DNA of 42,994 nt from Streptomyces silaceus (GCF_001419745.1 NZ_LIRJ01000373.1:1-42994); one strand, 5' to 3'. Positions 1 through 8,985 are shown, counted from the first letter of the stretch. Made by a program: numbers and translations. The notes: generated by a model from the letters alone, not told the origin.

Positions 1-718
1 CGATGGAGGAGTTCATGGTGTCGGGGAGGGTGGTGGTCCAGGTGCGCCAGGTGGCGAGTACGTCCTCGACGTGTTCGGCGGCGTAGTACAGGCCGCCGCC
101 GTAGATCCGGGTGACGGGTACCAGGCCGATCTCCAGGCCGGTGACGACACCGAAGTTGTCGCGGGCGCCGAGCAGCGCGAAGAACAGGTCCGGGTCGCTG
201 TCCGGGGTGACCTGACGGGTCTGTGCGTCGGGGGTGACCACCTCGATGCGGCGGACCCGGTCGGCCGCGTAGCCGAACGTGCGCCCCAGCAGGGGCAGTC
301 CGCCGCCCAGGACATAGGAGACGGCACCGACGTGCGGCGCGGAACCGTTCAGCGGCGCGAGCCCGAAGCGGGCCGCTTCCGTGACCACCTGCTCCCAGCG
401 CACCCCCGCTTGCAGCCACGCCGTCCCGGTCTCGGGATCCACCCGCACCTCGGCCATCCGGCGGGTCGTGATCAGCACCCCGCCCTCCAGCGCGGCCGAC
501 AGCCCGTGTCCCGTGCCCATCACCGCGACCGGCAGGCCCTGCCCGACCGCGAAATCCACCGCGGCGGCCACATCACCCGCATCCGCCGCACCCACGATCA
601 CATCCGGACGGTGCGACACCGCCCGCTGAAAACCCGTCCGCTCCTCATCAAAACCCTCCTGCCCCGGAACAAACACCTCACCCCCGACCCGCTGGTCCAG
701 TAAGGAGAAACCCTTCAT
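1..718 (-). CDS. FAD-linked oxidoreductase (BBE/PCMH-type FAD-binding domain), cut by the window start
   Basis: The first 239 codons of a flavoprotein are visible; the C-terminus lies beyond base 1. The ATG at 718 opens a frame that stays open to the window edge. The FAD-binding fold is recognisable: AVMGTGHGLS around residue 70 is the usual FAD-pyrophosphate loop, followed by GVLITTRRMAEVRVDPETG, then SYVLGGGLPLLGRTFGYAAD and ARDNFGVVTGLEIGLVPV, all typical of streptomycete FAD_binding_4 oxidases. The substrate cannot be told. Codon 6 is TTA, a rare leucine codon that in Streptomyces makes translation depend on the bldA tRNA. The gene is divergent from the LysR gene, with only 33 bp between the two starts, so the LysR protein is a natural candidate regulator. 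Family is secure; membership in the neighbouring phenazine cluster is uncertain. Confidence 0.85.
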   Translation of the reverse strand, partial: MKGFSLLDQRVGGEVFVPGQEGFDEERTGFQRAVSHRPDVIVGAADAGDVAAAVDFAVGQGLPVAVMGTGHGLSAALEGGVLITTRRMAEVRVDPETGTAWLQAGVRWEQVVTEAARFGLAPLNGSAPHVGAVSYVLGGGLPLLGRTFGYAADRVRRIEVVTPDAQTRQVTPDSDPDLFFALLGARDNFGVVTGLEIGLVPVTRIYGGGLYYAAEHVEDVLATWRTWTTTLPDTMNSSI

Positions 719-751
719 GTCCGCAACACCCGCAATCTAGAGTCGACGCTT

Positions 752-1690
752 ATGGAACTGCGTCAGTTCGAATACTTCGTCGCCGTGGCCGAGGAGTCGA
801 GCTTCACCAAAGCGGCCGCCCGCGTGCATGTGGCCCAGCCCGGAGTGAGTGCTCAGATCCGGCGGCTGGAGCGGGAGTTCGGCCATGAGCTGCTCGACCG
901 CAGCGGGCGCACGGTTCGGCTGACCGATGTGGGCAGCGCCGTACTGCCCTACGCGCGGGCGGCGCTGGCCGCCGTGGAAGGCGCCCGTCTGGCCGTGGAC
1001 GACCTCGCCGACCTGACCCGCGGTCAGGTCACGATCGGTACGGTCGCCGCGTCCTCCTCCCTGGCACTTCCGGAGCTGCTCGCCCGGTTCCACGAGCGGT
1101 ATCCGGCCGTCGCCATGGCGCTGACCGAGGGCAACTCCGACCAGTTGTCAGAGGCGATACGGGCCGGCCGGATCGACGCGGCCGTCATCGGCCTCGCCGT
1201 CGAGCCGCCCGAGGACCTGGACATCCAGGTGATCGCCGACGAACTCCTCGTGGGGGCGGTCGCCCACGACCACAGTCTGGCCGGGCGCCGGGAGGTGTCG
1301 GTGGAGGAGATCCTGGACCAGACCCTGATCTGTCTTCCGTCGGGCACCGGGCTGCGCAGCTCGGTCGAGGCGGCCTGGGCGGCCGTGGGCGCCAAGCCCC
1401 GGATCGCCTTCGAGGCCAGCGACCCGCAGGTGCTGGCCCAACTGGCCGCGCGGGGGCTGGGGCTGGGGATCCTGCCCCAGCCGTTCGCCCGCGCCCACGC
1501 CCACCAACTGCGCTCCATCACCATCTCCAGTCCGCACCTGCGGGGGCAGCTGGCGCTGGCCTGGCGTGCCGAGGGCCCGATCAATCCGGCGGCACGGGCG
1601 TTCATCGCGTACGCCCGTGAGTCCCTCGGCAGCCTCGGCTCGAGCGCGGGCCCGGAGATCGGCTCCGTGGGTGTCGCATCCGGTTCCTGA
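752..1690 (+). CDS. LysR-family transcriptional regulator
   Basis: This 312-residue protein has the standard LysR layout. A winged helix-turn-helix occupies residues 1-60 (starting MELRQFEYFVAVAEE, with AARVHVAQPGVSAQIRRLE as the recognition region). An effector-binding domain follows from about residue 90 (GQVTIGTVAASSSLALPELL). Such proteins bind DNA as tetramers and usually control a divergent neighbour in response to a small molecule. Here the divergent neighbour is the TTA-containing FAD oxidoreductase, 33 bp away. The stop codon lies 6 bp from the end of the convergent KS-AT gene, with no room for a terminator. The co-inducer is unknown. It could be a local regulator of the flavoprotein or the left-edge regulator of the phenazine cluster. 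Confidence 0.92.
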   Translation: MELRQFEYFVAVAEESSFTKAAARVHVAQPGVSAQIRRLEREFGHELLDRSGRTVRLTDVGSAVLPYARAALAAVEGARLAVDDLADLTRGQVTIGTVAASSSLALPELLARFHERYPAVAMALTEGNSDQLSEAIRAGRIDAAVIGLAVEPPEDLDIQVIADELLVGAVAHDHSLAGRREVSVEEILDQTLICLPSGTGLRSSVEAAWAAVGAKPRIAFEASDPQVLAQLAARGLGLGILPQPFARAHAHQLRSITISSPHLRGQLALAWRAEGPINPAARAFIAYARESLGSLGSSAGPEIGSVGVASGS

Positions 1691-1696
1691 CCCCCA

Positions 1697-4012
1697 TCAG
1701 ACGACCGACAGCGGCGGAAGGAACTCCTGCCGCTGAAAGGGATGTCCGGGCAGCGAGACCCTTCGGCGGTCCCGTCCGCCGTGGAGCGCCGCCCAGTCCG
1801 GCTCCGTCCCCTCCAGCCACAGGCTGCCGAGCGCCGACAGCAGCACCCGCGCCTCGGCCGTGTCGTCCGCCGGGTGCGGCAGGGTCTGGAGCACCGGATG
1901 GTCCTCGGCCAGCGCCGGGTGCCGGCGCGCGAGAGAGGTCAGCGTCATCCCGGGCCCGGTTTCGAGCAGTACGGCCCCGTCCAGGCCGGCCAGGGTGTCC
2001 AGGGCGTCGGAGAACCGCACCGCGCGGCGCATGTGCGCCCGCCAGTACGCGGGGTCGGCGATCTCGTCGCCCACCCAGGCTCCCGTGGTGTCCGAGACAA
2101 CGGGGATCCGGGGGGCCCGTAGCCTCAGCCCGGCAACGTACGTCTCGAAGGGATCCAGGACGGGCTCCACCAGCGCGGAGTGGCCGGCCGTCGCGATCCT
2201 CAGCAGCCTGACCTCGACGTCGGGCCGGGGGAACTCCCGGACGAACCGCTCCACCAGTTCGGCGGGCCCGGACACGGCCACCTGCTCGGGACCGTTGACC
2301 GCGCCGATACCGAGGCCGTCGGGGAGCAGGGGCAGCACCTCGGCCTCCGGGAGCCCCACCGCGGCCATCGCACCCGACGGCAGGCTCTGGAGCAGCCGAC
2401 CGCGTTCCACGACCAGGGCGAGGGCGTCGGGGAAAGTGAACACACCGGCCACGCACGCCGCGGCATACGCGCCGAGGCTGTGCCCGACGACTGCCGCGGG
2501 CCGCACGCCCCACCGCATCAGCGCCCTGGCCAATGCGTATTCAACGGCGAAGACCGCGGGCTGACCCACGGCGATGGTCGAAAGAGCCGTCTCCGCCCGG
2601 ACGGTCGCGGCGGCGTCGGCCGGGTCGACGATGTCCCTCAGGTCGATGCCGAGGGCCTCGCGCGCATGGACGGCGCAGGCGTCGATGTCGGCGCGGAACT
2701 CCGGCTGGGTCCGGTACAGCGCCCGGGCCATGCCCACGTGCTGACCGCCCTGACCGGGGAAGGTGAAGACGACCGGGCGGGGCTCACGCGGTGCCTGTCC
2801 GGTGGGCGTGTCCCGGCGTTTGCCGCTGCTGAGGGCGGCCGTGGCGTCGGCGGTGGTCCGGGCCACCACGAATCGCCGGTGTGTCTCGGCGGCGCGGCCC
2901 GTCTGCAGGGTCCAGGCCACGTCCGGCAGCGGTGTAGGAGCATGGGAGAGGGAGTCGCCGAGGCGGGCGGTGAACTCGTCGAGTGCGGTCTCGTTCCGGG
3001 CCGACAGCGGCAACAGCTGCCAGGCGGCCTCGGGTTCGGGCCGTGCGACGACCGGGGCTTCCTCGACGACGACATGGGCGCACATCCCGAAGGGGCCCGA
3101 GGCCGCCACCTCGGCCCGGCGCGGCCGTCCCGGCAGCCGCCAGTCGTCCGTGTCGCCCGGCAACGTCCCGGAGGCGACGCCCGTCACGGCTTTCAGGAGC
3201 GCGGTCACGCCGGGGGTCGTGTCGGTGATGCCGGCGCCGTCCATGGCGTGGGCGGTCACGTGGACGACGGTGTCCGCCCCGACCCCGGCGACCGCGCGGG
3301 CGCGGCGCCCGACCCGGCCCTCGCCACCGTCCCGGCCGGCGGCCGTGCCACGTATCACCGCGTGGACGCGGTCACCGTCGGCGACGGCGGCGGACAGCGG
3401 CTTGAGGACGAGGGCTCCGCACCCGCCGACGGCCGCCGGGTCGGGGCCGTCGGCTGCGGGGCGGACCGTGACGGCCCCGGCCACGGCGATGTCGCAGTCC
3501 CCGGCGAGCAGCGCCTGAACGGCGTGGTGCACTGCGAGCGGCATCGTGGCGCCCGCTCCCTGCACGGTCACCGCCGGACCGGTGAGTCCCAGCTTGTAGG
3601 CGGGGCGGGCGGCGAGGAAGTCGGGGCCGGCGGCGATGCGGATCTGCCAGTCATCGGCGTGCGGCAGGCGCCGGATGCCGCGGCGCAACCCGGCCGCGTA
3701 CGGCGTGGTGCTGCCTCCCGCGTAGACGCCGATGACCGCTTCGGCACGGGCAGGGTTCACGGCCGCGTCCTGGAGGGCGTGGGTGACGCACTCCAGGAGC
3801 ATGCGGGCCTGCGGGTCGGTGATGACGGCCTCGCCCGGCGAGAGGCCGAAGTAGGCGTTGTCGAAGGCGTGCGCGTCGGTCAGGACCGGGCCGGGTCCGT
3901 CGCCCCGCGCGAGCTGTGCGTGGCAGGCGTCGGCGTCGGCCGTGCCGGGCAACCGCGCGGCCGTGCCGATGACGGCGACCCGAGTGTCGTCCTCCGGATC
4001 GATCGCTTGCAT
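1697..4012 (-). CDS. Type I PKS protein: degenerate ketosynthase plus intact acyltransferase (KS0-AT)
   Basis: This 771-residue protein resembles the KS-AT part of a modular PKS. The ketosynthase (about 10-320) is broken. The active-site Cys is replaced by Gly154 (VQGAGATMPL where the partner protein has VQSACATAL), the KSNIGH histidine segment is missing, and about 90 residues of the second half are lost. The acyltransferase (about 410-710) looks active: FTFPGQGGQ at its start, the nucleophile Ser512 in GHSLG, and His611 in AGHSALVEPV at the FabD His201 position. The specificity motif is atypical, so malonyl is only a guess. The usual post-AT linker ends the protein (LPGHPFQRQEF). There is no carrier domain. 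It is the last gene of the PKS operon and presumably supplies extender units to the partner at 5886-8630, whose own AT is dead. Confidence 0.9.
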   Translation of the reverse strand: MQAIDPEDDTRVAVIGTAARLPGTADADACHAQLARGDGPGPVLTDAHAFDNAYFGLSPGEAVITDPQARMLLECVTHALQDAAVNPARAEAVIGVYAGGSTTPYAAGLRRGIRRLPHADDWQIRIAAGPDFLAARPAYKLGLTGPAVTVQGAGATMPLAVHHAVQALLAGDCDIAVAGAVTVRPAADGPDPAAVGGCGALVLKPLSAAVADGDRVHAVIRGTAAGRDGGEGRVGRRARAVAGVGADTVVHVTAHAMDGAGITDTTPGVTALLKAVTGVASGTLPGDTDDWRLPGRPRRAEVAASGPFGMCAHVVVEEAPVVARPEPEAAWQLLPLSARNETALDEFTARLGDSLSHAPTPLPDVAWTLQTGRAAETHRRFVVARTTADATAALSSGKRRDTPTGQAPREPRPVVFTFPGQGGQHVGMARALYRTQPEFRADIDACAVHAREALGIDLRDIVDPADAAATVRAETALSTIAVGQPAVFAVEYALARALMRWGVRPAAVVGHSLGAYAAACVAGVFTFPDALALVVERGRLLQSLPSGAMAAVGLPEAEVLPLLPDGLGIGAVNGPEQVAVSGPAELVERFVREFPRPDVEVRLLRIATAGHSALVEPVLDPFETYVAGLRLRAPRIPVVSDTTGAWVGDEIADPAYWRAHMRRAVRFSDALDTLAGLDGAVLLETGPGMTLTSLARRHPALAEDHPVLQTLPHPADDTAEARVLLSALGSLWLEGTEPDWAALHGGRDRRRVSLPGHPFQRQEFLPPLSVV

Positions 4013-4048
4013 CTGTCGTCCTTCCTCGTGACCTCGTCGGTGTCCGGC

Positions 4049-5098
4049 TCAGGCCACGGGTACGGCGGGGCGGGTGACCACCCGTCCGCCGCGGACGGGT
4101 CCTGCGGCGCCCGCGGCCAGTTCGTGCGGCTGCCCCAGCGGTACGGCGCTGACCTCGTCGAGCCGCTGCACCGCGGACTCGTCGAGCGTGATGTCCAGGA
4201 CGGCGAGGTACCCCTCCAACTGGCTCACGCTGCGCGGGCCGACGATGGGGACGAGCGCGGTCGGGGAGCCCTCGGTCCGGGCGCGCAGCCAGGCCATGGA
4301 CACCTGGGCCGGCGTGTGGCCGGTCTCCTCGGCAAGGGCGATCACGGTGTCGACGATCCTGGTGCGCTGCTCGCTGTCCTCGGTGCGGATGCCCCGCCCT
4401 TCCCAGTCGGTGAGCCTGCCGGCCGTGCCCGTGCGGTACTTGCCGGTGAGCAGTCCGCCGCCCAGCGGTGCGAACAGTGCGGCACCGAGGCCCAGCGCCT
4501 CTGCCATGGGGAGCAGCTCCCGGTCGGCACCGCGCTCGGCGAGGCTGTACTCGAACTGCACGCCCACCAGCGGCGCCCAGCCGCGCAGTTCGGCGAGCGT
4601 GACGGCCCGGGACACGCGCCAGGCGGGGAAGTTGGAGAGGCCCGCGTGCAGGATCTTCCCCGCGGCGACGAGATCGTCGAGGGCCGTGACGATCTCCTCC
4701 ATGGGGGTGAGGTCGTCGGGCAGGTGTGCCCAGTAGAGGTCGAGGTAGTCGGTGCCGAGCCGCTTCAAGCTGGCCTCGACGGAACGGCGGATGTTCTTGC
4801 GGCTGTTGCCGGTGGTGGAGGGGTGGGGGCGGCCGGTGCCGAGGGAGAACTTCGTGGTGAGGACGTAGTGGTCCCGGTCGGAGCCGATCAGTTCACCGAG
4901 CATCTGCTCGGACGTGCCGAGCTGGTAGCTGTCGGAGGTGTCGATCAGGGTGCCGCCGGCGTCGGTGAACCGGTCGAGGATCTTGCGGGCCTCGTCCCGT
5001 CCGGCCCCGCCGCCCCACAGGGTGCCGAAGTTGGCCGTGCCGAGGGCGTACTCGGATACCCGCAGGCCGGTGTGCCGGCCGAAAGTCGTGAAGCGCAT
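4049..5098 (-). CDS. Aldo/keto reductase
   Basis: This 349-residue NAD(P)H-dependent aldo/keto reductase forms a TIM barrel. The catalytic tetrad is visible: Asp and Tyr in DTSDSYQLG, Lys in VLTTKFS and His in LYWAHLPD. The NADP-binding C-terminal segment is LVPIVGPRSVSQLEG. I chose the ATG at 5098 because AGGAGG sits just upstream and the family usually starts MRFTTFG; an upstream ATG at 5113 overlaps the thioesterase stop as ATGA and is possible. It lies between the thioesterase and KS0-AT genes and is probably co-transcribed with them. A ketone-to-alcohol step on the side chain is a reasonable inference, like the keto reduction assigned to EsmC in saphenamycin biosynthesis, although aldehyde reduction after the EhpF/EhpG step would also fit. 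Confidence 0.9.
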   Translation of the reverse strand: MRFTTFGRHTGLRVSEYALGTANFGTLWGGGAGRDEARKILDRFTDAGGTLIDTSDSYQLGTSEQMLGELIGSDRDHYVLTTKFSLGTGRPHPSTTGNSRKNIRRSVEASLKRLGTDYLDLYWAHLPDDLTPMEEIVTALDDLVAAGKILHAGLSNFPAWRVSRAVTLAELRGWAPLVGVQFEYSLAERGADRELLPMAEALGLGAALFAPLGGGLLTGKYRTGTAGRLTDWEGRGIRTEDSEQRTRIVDTVIALAEETGHTPAQVSMAWLRARTEGSPTALVPIVGPRSVSQLEGYLAVLDITLDESAVQRLDEVSAVPLGQPHELAAGAAGPVRGGRVVTRPAVPVA

Positions 5099-5109
5099 GG
5101 TGCCTCCTG

Positions 5110-5883
5110 TCATCGGTCCGCGGTCATCGCCTGGTGGACGATGCGCAGCAGGTCCCGCTGTGTGCCGGGGTCACGGAAGTGGAAGTGGCCCCCGCGCAGG
5201 GTGTGGTGCGTGAAGGGGCCACGGGTGTGGGTGGCCCAGCCCCGCAGGTCACCGTCCTCCTCGTCGCCGATGAAGGTGGTGACCGGCAGGTCCAGCGGCG
5301 GCCCGGCGACGAAGTCGTGCGTTTCGGCGATCTCCATGTCGGCCCGGAAATAGCCGAGCACCAGGGCGCGCAGGTCCTCGTCCTCGTGGACGACCGGTGG
5401 CAGGGCACCCCATCGACGCTCGATCTCGGCGAGCAGCGCGTCGGGGGGCAGCCCGTGCACCGGACGTGCCGCGCTCACCGGCGGGGGCAGGATGGAGGAG
5501 ACGAAGAGCCGCTCCGGCAGGGGCCGCCCCGCGTTCCGCAGCGTGCGGGCCACCTCGTGTGCGACAAGGCCGCCGAGGCTGTGCCCGAAGAAGGCGAAGG
5601 GGCCTGGACCGAACTCGACCTCCGTGACCAGGGCCCGGACCAGTTCGGTCATCCTGGTGAAGGGCGGCTCGTCCTGCCGGGGCGCCCGGCCGGGCATCTG
5701 CAGACCCAGGACCCGTACGCCCGGCAGTCGGTCGGACCAGCGCAGGAACTCGCCCGCCGAGCCTCCGGCATGAGCGAAGCAGTACAGGTCGGCGACGGCG
5801 TCCGGTTTGAGGTCCCGGCAGGCCAGCCACCGGCTGTCGACGGGCGTGCGAGCCGCGGCACCGGGTGCCGTGGTGTCGGCCAT
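5110..5883 (-). CDS. Type II thioesterase
   Basis: This 257-residue alpha/beta hydrolase belongs to the external (type II) thioesterase family of PKS and NRPS clusters. Family signatures are YCFAHAGGSAGEFLRW near residue 35, LQMPGRAPRQDEPP near 62, the nucleophile Ser102 in FFGHSLGGLVAHE, an Asp in FIGDEED and the catalytic His in LRGGHFHF near the C-terminus. Such enzymes remove wrong or stalled acyl groups from carrier proteins; a product-release role is possible because no PKS protein here carries its own TE. The ATG at 5883 is preceded by AAGGAG at good spacing; the longer open frame upstream lies inside the PKS gene. Its stop overlaps the alternative ATG of the reductase gene. Confidence 0.93.
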   Translation of the reverse strand: MADTTAPGAAARTPVDSRWLACRDLKPDAVADLYCFAHAGGSAGEFLRWSDRLPGVRVLGLQMPGRAPRQDEPPFTRMTELVRALVTEVEFGPGPFAFFGHSLGGLVAHEVARTLRNAGRPLPERLFVSSILPPPVSAARPVHGLPPDALLAEIERRWGALPPVVHEDEDLRALVLGYFRADMEIAETHDFVAGPPLDLPVTTFIGDEEDGDLRGWATHTRGPFTHHTLRGGHFHFRDPGTQRDLLRIVHQAMTADR

Positions 5884-5885
5884 GG

Positions 5886-8630
5886 TCACTCCTTGGGTGA
5901 CGGGTGGGTGGCGGGCAGCTGCTGGTCGAGGAGTCCGGTGAATGCGGCGGCCGTAGGGGCCGAGAACAATGCCTTCACCTTCAGGTCGACGGGGAAGAGT
6001 TCGCGTACCTCGGCCAGGAGCCGGGCGGCGATCAGTGAGTCGCCACCGAGCGCGAAGAAGTTGTCGTCGGGGTCCACCGAGGGCAGTCCGAGGGTCTGTG
6101 CGAAGAGCCGCAGCACGGTGCCGAGGGTGTCGTCGGCGGAGTCGGCCGCCGACGACACGGGCTCGGCCTCGGTGTGCGCGCTCTCCTGTGAGGTGCCGGG
6201 GACCGGTGTCTCCACCGGTCCCGCGTCGGGGACGGGCGGACCGGCTGGCTCGTCGGCCGGCTCGACGAGATACGGAAGCCGTTCGAACGGATAGCCGGGC
6301 AGCGGCAACCGGGCCCTGCGTGCGCCGTCGTGCACGGCACGCCAGTCGACGGAGGCGCCCTGTGTCCAGAGCCGCCCGAGGGCGGTGAGCAGGGCGGTCG
6401 GTGCGGTGCCCGGAATGCCGTCGGAGGAAGGCAGTTCGACGCATACCCGGTCGGGGTCGCCGAGGAGGTCCGCGGGCACGGCCTCACCGCCGGGCCGGCG
6501 CGCCGCCCACGCGGTGATCCAGTGGGCGGCGTCGGCCTCCGGCGCCGGGCCGTACCGGCCCCTGCCGTCGTCGGTGAGCAGCGGCACCGTCGGTTTCCCG
6601 AGCGGGATGTCCGCCAGCAGCTCCCGCAGTGTCCGCTCACGGTCGGCGGAGCGCGCCGCGGCCACGACGAGCCGTACCGCGTCGGGCAGATCCAGGACCT
6701 CGGCGGCCACCGCCGCGGCGAGGGCGCCAGGACCGGTGCCGAAGACGGCGGACGGCTCGCCCGCCCAGTGCCGCCACAGCGAGCCGAGGGCGTGTTCGCG
6801 GGCGAAGACGACCAGGTCGTGCACGGCCGGGTCGTCGGGCCGGCCGGCTCTCGGGGTGCCGAGCGCGGTACGCACGGCCTCGACGAGACCGCCGACGGGC
6901 GGGCCGGCGACGTCGAGGAGGGCGAGACCGTCGAGGCAGGAGTCGAACGCGGCGGTGAGGACCGGTTCCGAGTTCGGCAGCCAGCCGGGGCCGGGCCCGC
7001 CCGGGGTGCCGGGGAAGACCAGCGTGGCGGCGCGGGGGATGACCGCCCTGTCTTCGGTAGGGGGCAGGGCGGTGAGGGCGTCTGCCGCGTCTTCGGTGGT
7101 GGCGGCGACCACGAAGGCGCGGTGGGACAGTTCACGACGGCCGGTCTGCAGGGTCCAGGCGATGTCGGCGAGCGGCAGACCGGGGTGGTCGCGCAGATGG
7201 GCGGCGAGGTTGCGGGCGGCCGTGCGCAGGGCCGTCGGTGTGCGGGCGGAGAGGACCAGCAGATGGGCCGGACGGGCCGGACCGCCGGCGGCGGGGGCGG
7301 GAGCTTCTTCGAGGACGACATGGGAGTTGACACCGCCGATACCGAAGGCGCTGACGCCCGCGCGGCGGACGGCGGCCCCGGGGCGGGGCCGCCATGGTTC
7401 GAGCGCGGTGGCGACCCGGAAAGGGCCGGCCGCGAAGTCGATCTGGGGGTTGGGCTCGGTGAAGTGGAGGCTGGGCGGGATGGTGGCGTGCTCCAGCGCG
7501 AGCACGGTCTTGATGAGTCCGGCGGCTCCGGCGGCGGCGTCGGTGTGGCCGATGTTGCTCTTCACCGAGCCGATGGCGCAGTAGCCCCGGTCGTCGGTGT
7601 CCTCGCGGAAGGCGTGGGTGAGGGCCGTGATCTCGATGGGATCGCCGAGCGGCGTGGCCGTTCCGTGGGTCTCCACGTACGTGATGGTTCCGGCGTCGGT
7701 ACCTGCGGCGAGCTGGGCCGTGCGGACTGCCGCCGCCTGTCCGCCGACGCTGGGGGCGGTGAAACCGATCCGGGCCGATCCGTCGTTGGTGACGGCGGAG
7801 CCGCGCAGGACCGCGTGGACGCGGTCGCCGTCGGCGAGCGCGTCGCTCAGGCGCTTGAGTACGACGACGCCGACGCCGTTGCTCGCGACCGTGCCCTCGC
7901 CGAGTGCGTCGAACGGACGGCACACGCCATCGCGGGAGAGGATGCCGTCCTCGGTGTATCCGGCCTTCTTGGGCGGGGCGTGCACCGCGACTCCCCCGGC
8001 CAGGGCGAGGTCGCAGTCGCCGGAGAGCAGGTCCTGCGCGGCAAGGTGGACGGCCACGAGGGCGGTGGCGCAGGCGGACTGCACGGCGACCACGGGGCCG
8101 CGCAGGCCCAGGCGCTCGGCCGTGCGCGCCGGCAGGAAGTCCGGGGCCGTGCCCAGCAGGATGTCCTCCTCGGTGACGTCCGGCAGTTTCTCCGCCTGGT
8201 CCCTGAGGGTCTGGGCGTACGACGTCTCCGTGGAGCCGCCGTAGACACCGATGCCGCCGGGGTGGCGGTCGGGATCCTGGCCGGCGTGTTCCAGGGCGGC
8301 AACGGCACATTCGAGGAACACGCGCTGCTGGGGGTCGATGAGCAGGGCTTCCTCGGCGGAGTAGCCGAAGTAGCCGGCGTCGAACCACTCGGGCCGCTCC
8401 AGCAGGCCCCGGGCGGGGACGAAGACGTCGCCGGCCTCGTCGCCGGTGTGGCCGGTCGCCGGGCGCAGGGGCCGGGGCGCTTCACGGGTGAGGGTGTCCA
8501 GGCCTTCGGTGAGGTTGCGCCAGAAGGCGTCGATGTCCTCCGCGCCCGGGAAGCGGCCCGCCATGCCGAGGACGGCGATGTGCCCTTCGGCGCCGGCCGC
8601 TGTCCCGTCCCGCTGCTCGTGGTCATTCAT
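5886..8630 (-). CDS. Type I PKS protein: active ketosynthase, degenerate acyltransferase, carrier domain (KS-AT0-ACP)
   Basis: This 914-residue PKS protein has an intact ketosynthase (about 15-445): Cys187 in VQSACATAL, His322 in YVETHGTATPLGDPIE and His362 in SVKSNIGHTDAA. The following acyltransferase region (about 450-790) keeps the fold but not the active site: the GHSxG nucleophile motif is GTGPG (631-635) and the entry motif is LVFPGTPGGPG. A carrier domain closes the protein, with Ser865 in FFALGGDSLIAARLL, a sequence nearer to peptidyl carriers than to modular ACPs. There is no KR, DH, ER or TE. The ATG at 8630 has GGAGG upstream and overlaps the stop of the preceding carrier gene by 8 bp. 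The AT needed for loading is probably supplied in trans by the KS0-AT protein of the same operon. Confidence 0.92.
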   Translation of the reverse strand: MNDHEQRDGTAAGAEGHIAVLGMAGRFPGAEDIDAFWRNLTEGLDTLTREAPRPLRPATGHTGDEAGDVFVPARGLLERPEWFDAGYFGYSAEEALLIDPQQRVFLECAVAALEHAGQDPDRHPGGIGVYGGSTETSYAQTLRDQAEKLPDVTEEDILLGTAPDFLPARTAERLGLRGPVVAVQSACATALVAVHLAAQDLLSGDCDLALAGGVAVHAPPKKAGYTEDGILSRDGVCRPFDALGEGTVASNGVGVVVLKRLSDALADGDRVHAVLRGSAVTNDGSARIGFTAPSVGGQAAAVRTAQLAAGTDAGTITYVETHGTATPLGDPIEITALTHAFREDTDDRGYCAIGSVKSNIGHTDAAAGAAGLIKTVLALEHATIPPSLHFTEPNPQIDFAAGPFRVATALEPWRPRPGAAVRRAGVSAFGIGGVNSHVVLEEAPAPAAGGPARPAHLLVLSARTPTALRTAARNLAAHLRDHPGLPLADIAWTLQTGRRELSHRAFVVAATTEDAADALTALPPTEDRAVIPRAATLVFPGTPGGPGPGWLPNSEPVLTAAFDSCLDGLALLDVAGPPVGGLVEAVRTALGTPRAGRPDDPAVHDLVVFAREHALGSLWRHWAGEPSAVFGTGPGALAAAVAAEVLDLPDAVRLVVAAARSADRERTLRELLADIPLGKPTVPLLTDDGRGRYGPAPEADAAHWITAWAARRPGGEAVPADLLGDPDRVCVELPSSDGIPGTAPTALLTALGRLWTQGASVDWRAVHDGARRARLPLPGYPFERLPYLVEPADEPAGPPVPDAGPVETPVPGTSQESAHTEAEPVSSAADSADDTLGTVLRLFAQTLGLPSVDPDDNFFALGGDSLIAARLLAEVRELFPVDLKVKALFSAPTAAAFTGLLDQQLPATHPSPKE

Positions 8631-8985
8631 CGTGACCTCCTGCGGTCTCGTGTTCGCCGCGTGCACGGCGGCTGCCGAGCCGGGCGCGGCGGCCAGCCCG
8701 TGCGGCGGGCAGGCGGTGGGTGCCCCCGCCGCCGCTGTCCGGCGCACCGTCGAGATGGCGGGCAAGCGAGCTGATCGTCGTGTGGGTGAAGAGCTCGACG
8801 AGCGGGACGTCCTTGCCCAGGCGCTCGGCGATGCCGTCCCGGACCATGTGCAGCAGGACGGAGTGGCCGCCGAGGTCGAAGAAGTTGTCCTGCGGCCCCA
8901 CCCGGGGCAGTTCGAGAATGTCGCACCAGATCTCGGCCAGGACGTTCTGGGTGTGCCGTTCCGGTGCCGGGGGTTGTGCGGGCAT
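8623..8985 (-). CDS. Free-standing acyl/peptidyl carrier protein
   Basis: This 120-residue protein has a carrier domain in residues 10-80. The phosphopantetheine serine is in DNFFDLGGHSVLLHMV, followed by VPLVELFTHTTISSLARHL, the pattern of NRPS-type thiolation domains. The last 35 residues are Arg- and Ala-rich with no recognisable domain and may simply result from overlap with the next gene. I chose the ATG at 8985 for its GGAG ribosome-binding site; an in-frame ATG at 9048 would extend it by 21 residues but overlaps the probable promoter. It is the first gene of the PKS operon. It may carry the acyl chain received from, or handed to, the KS-AT0-ACP protein, or a starter derived from the phenazine. 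Confidence 0.88.
   Translation of the reverse strand: MPAQPPAPERHTQNVLAEIWCDILELPRVGPQDNFFDLGGHSVLLHMVRDGIAERLGKDVPLVELFTHTTISSLARHLDGAPDSGGGGTHRLPAARAGRRARLGSRRARGEHETAGGHDE

Noticed and set aside
736..747. TCTAGAGTCGAC, identical to the XbaI-SalI part of a common cloning polylinker
   Set aside because: It is only 12 bp, has no further vector sequence on either side, and sits naturally in the 33-bp divergent intergenic gap; chance is the simpler explanation.
2180..5353. A plus-strand open frame of over 1000 codons opposite the KS-AT and reductase genes
   Set aside because: It is the complementary-strand shadow of GC-rich coding DNA; it has no domain match, and the minus strand encodes clear enzyme families across the same bases.
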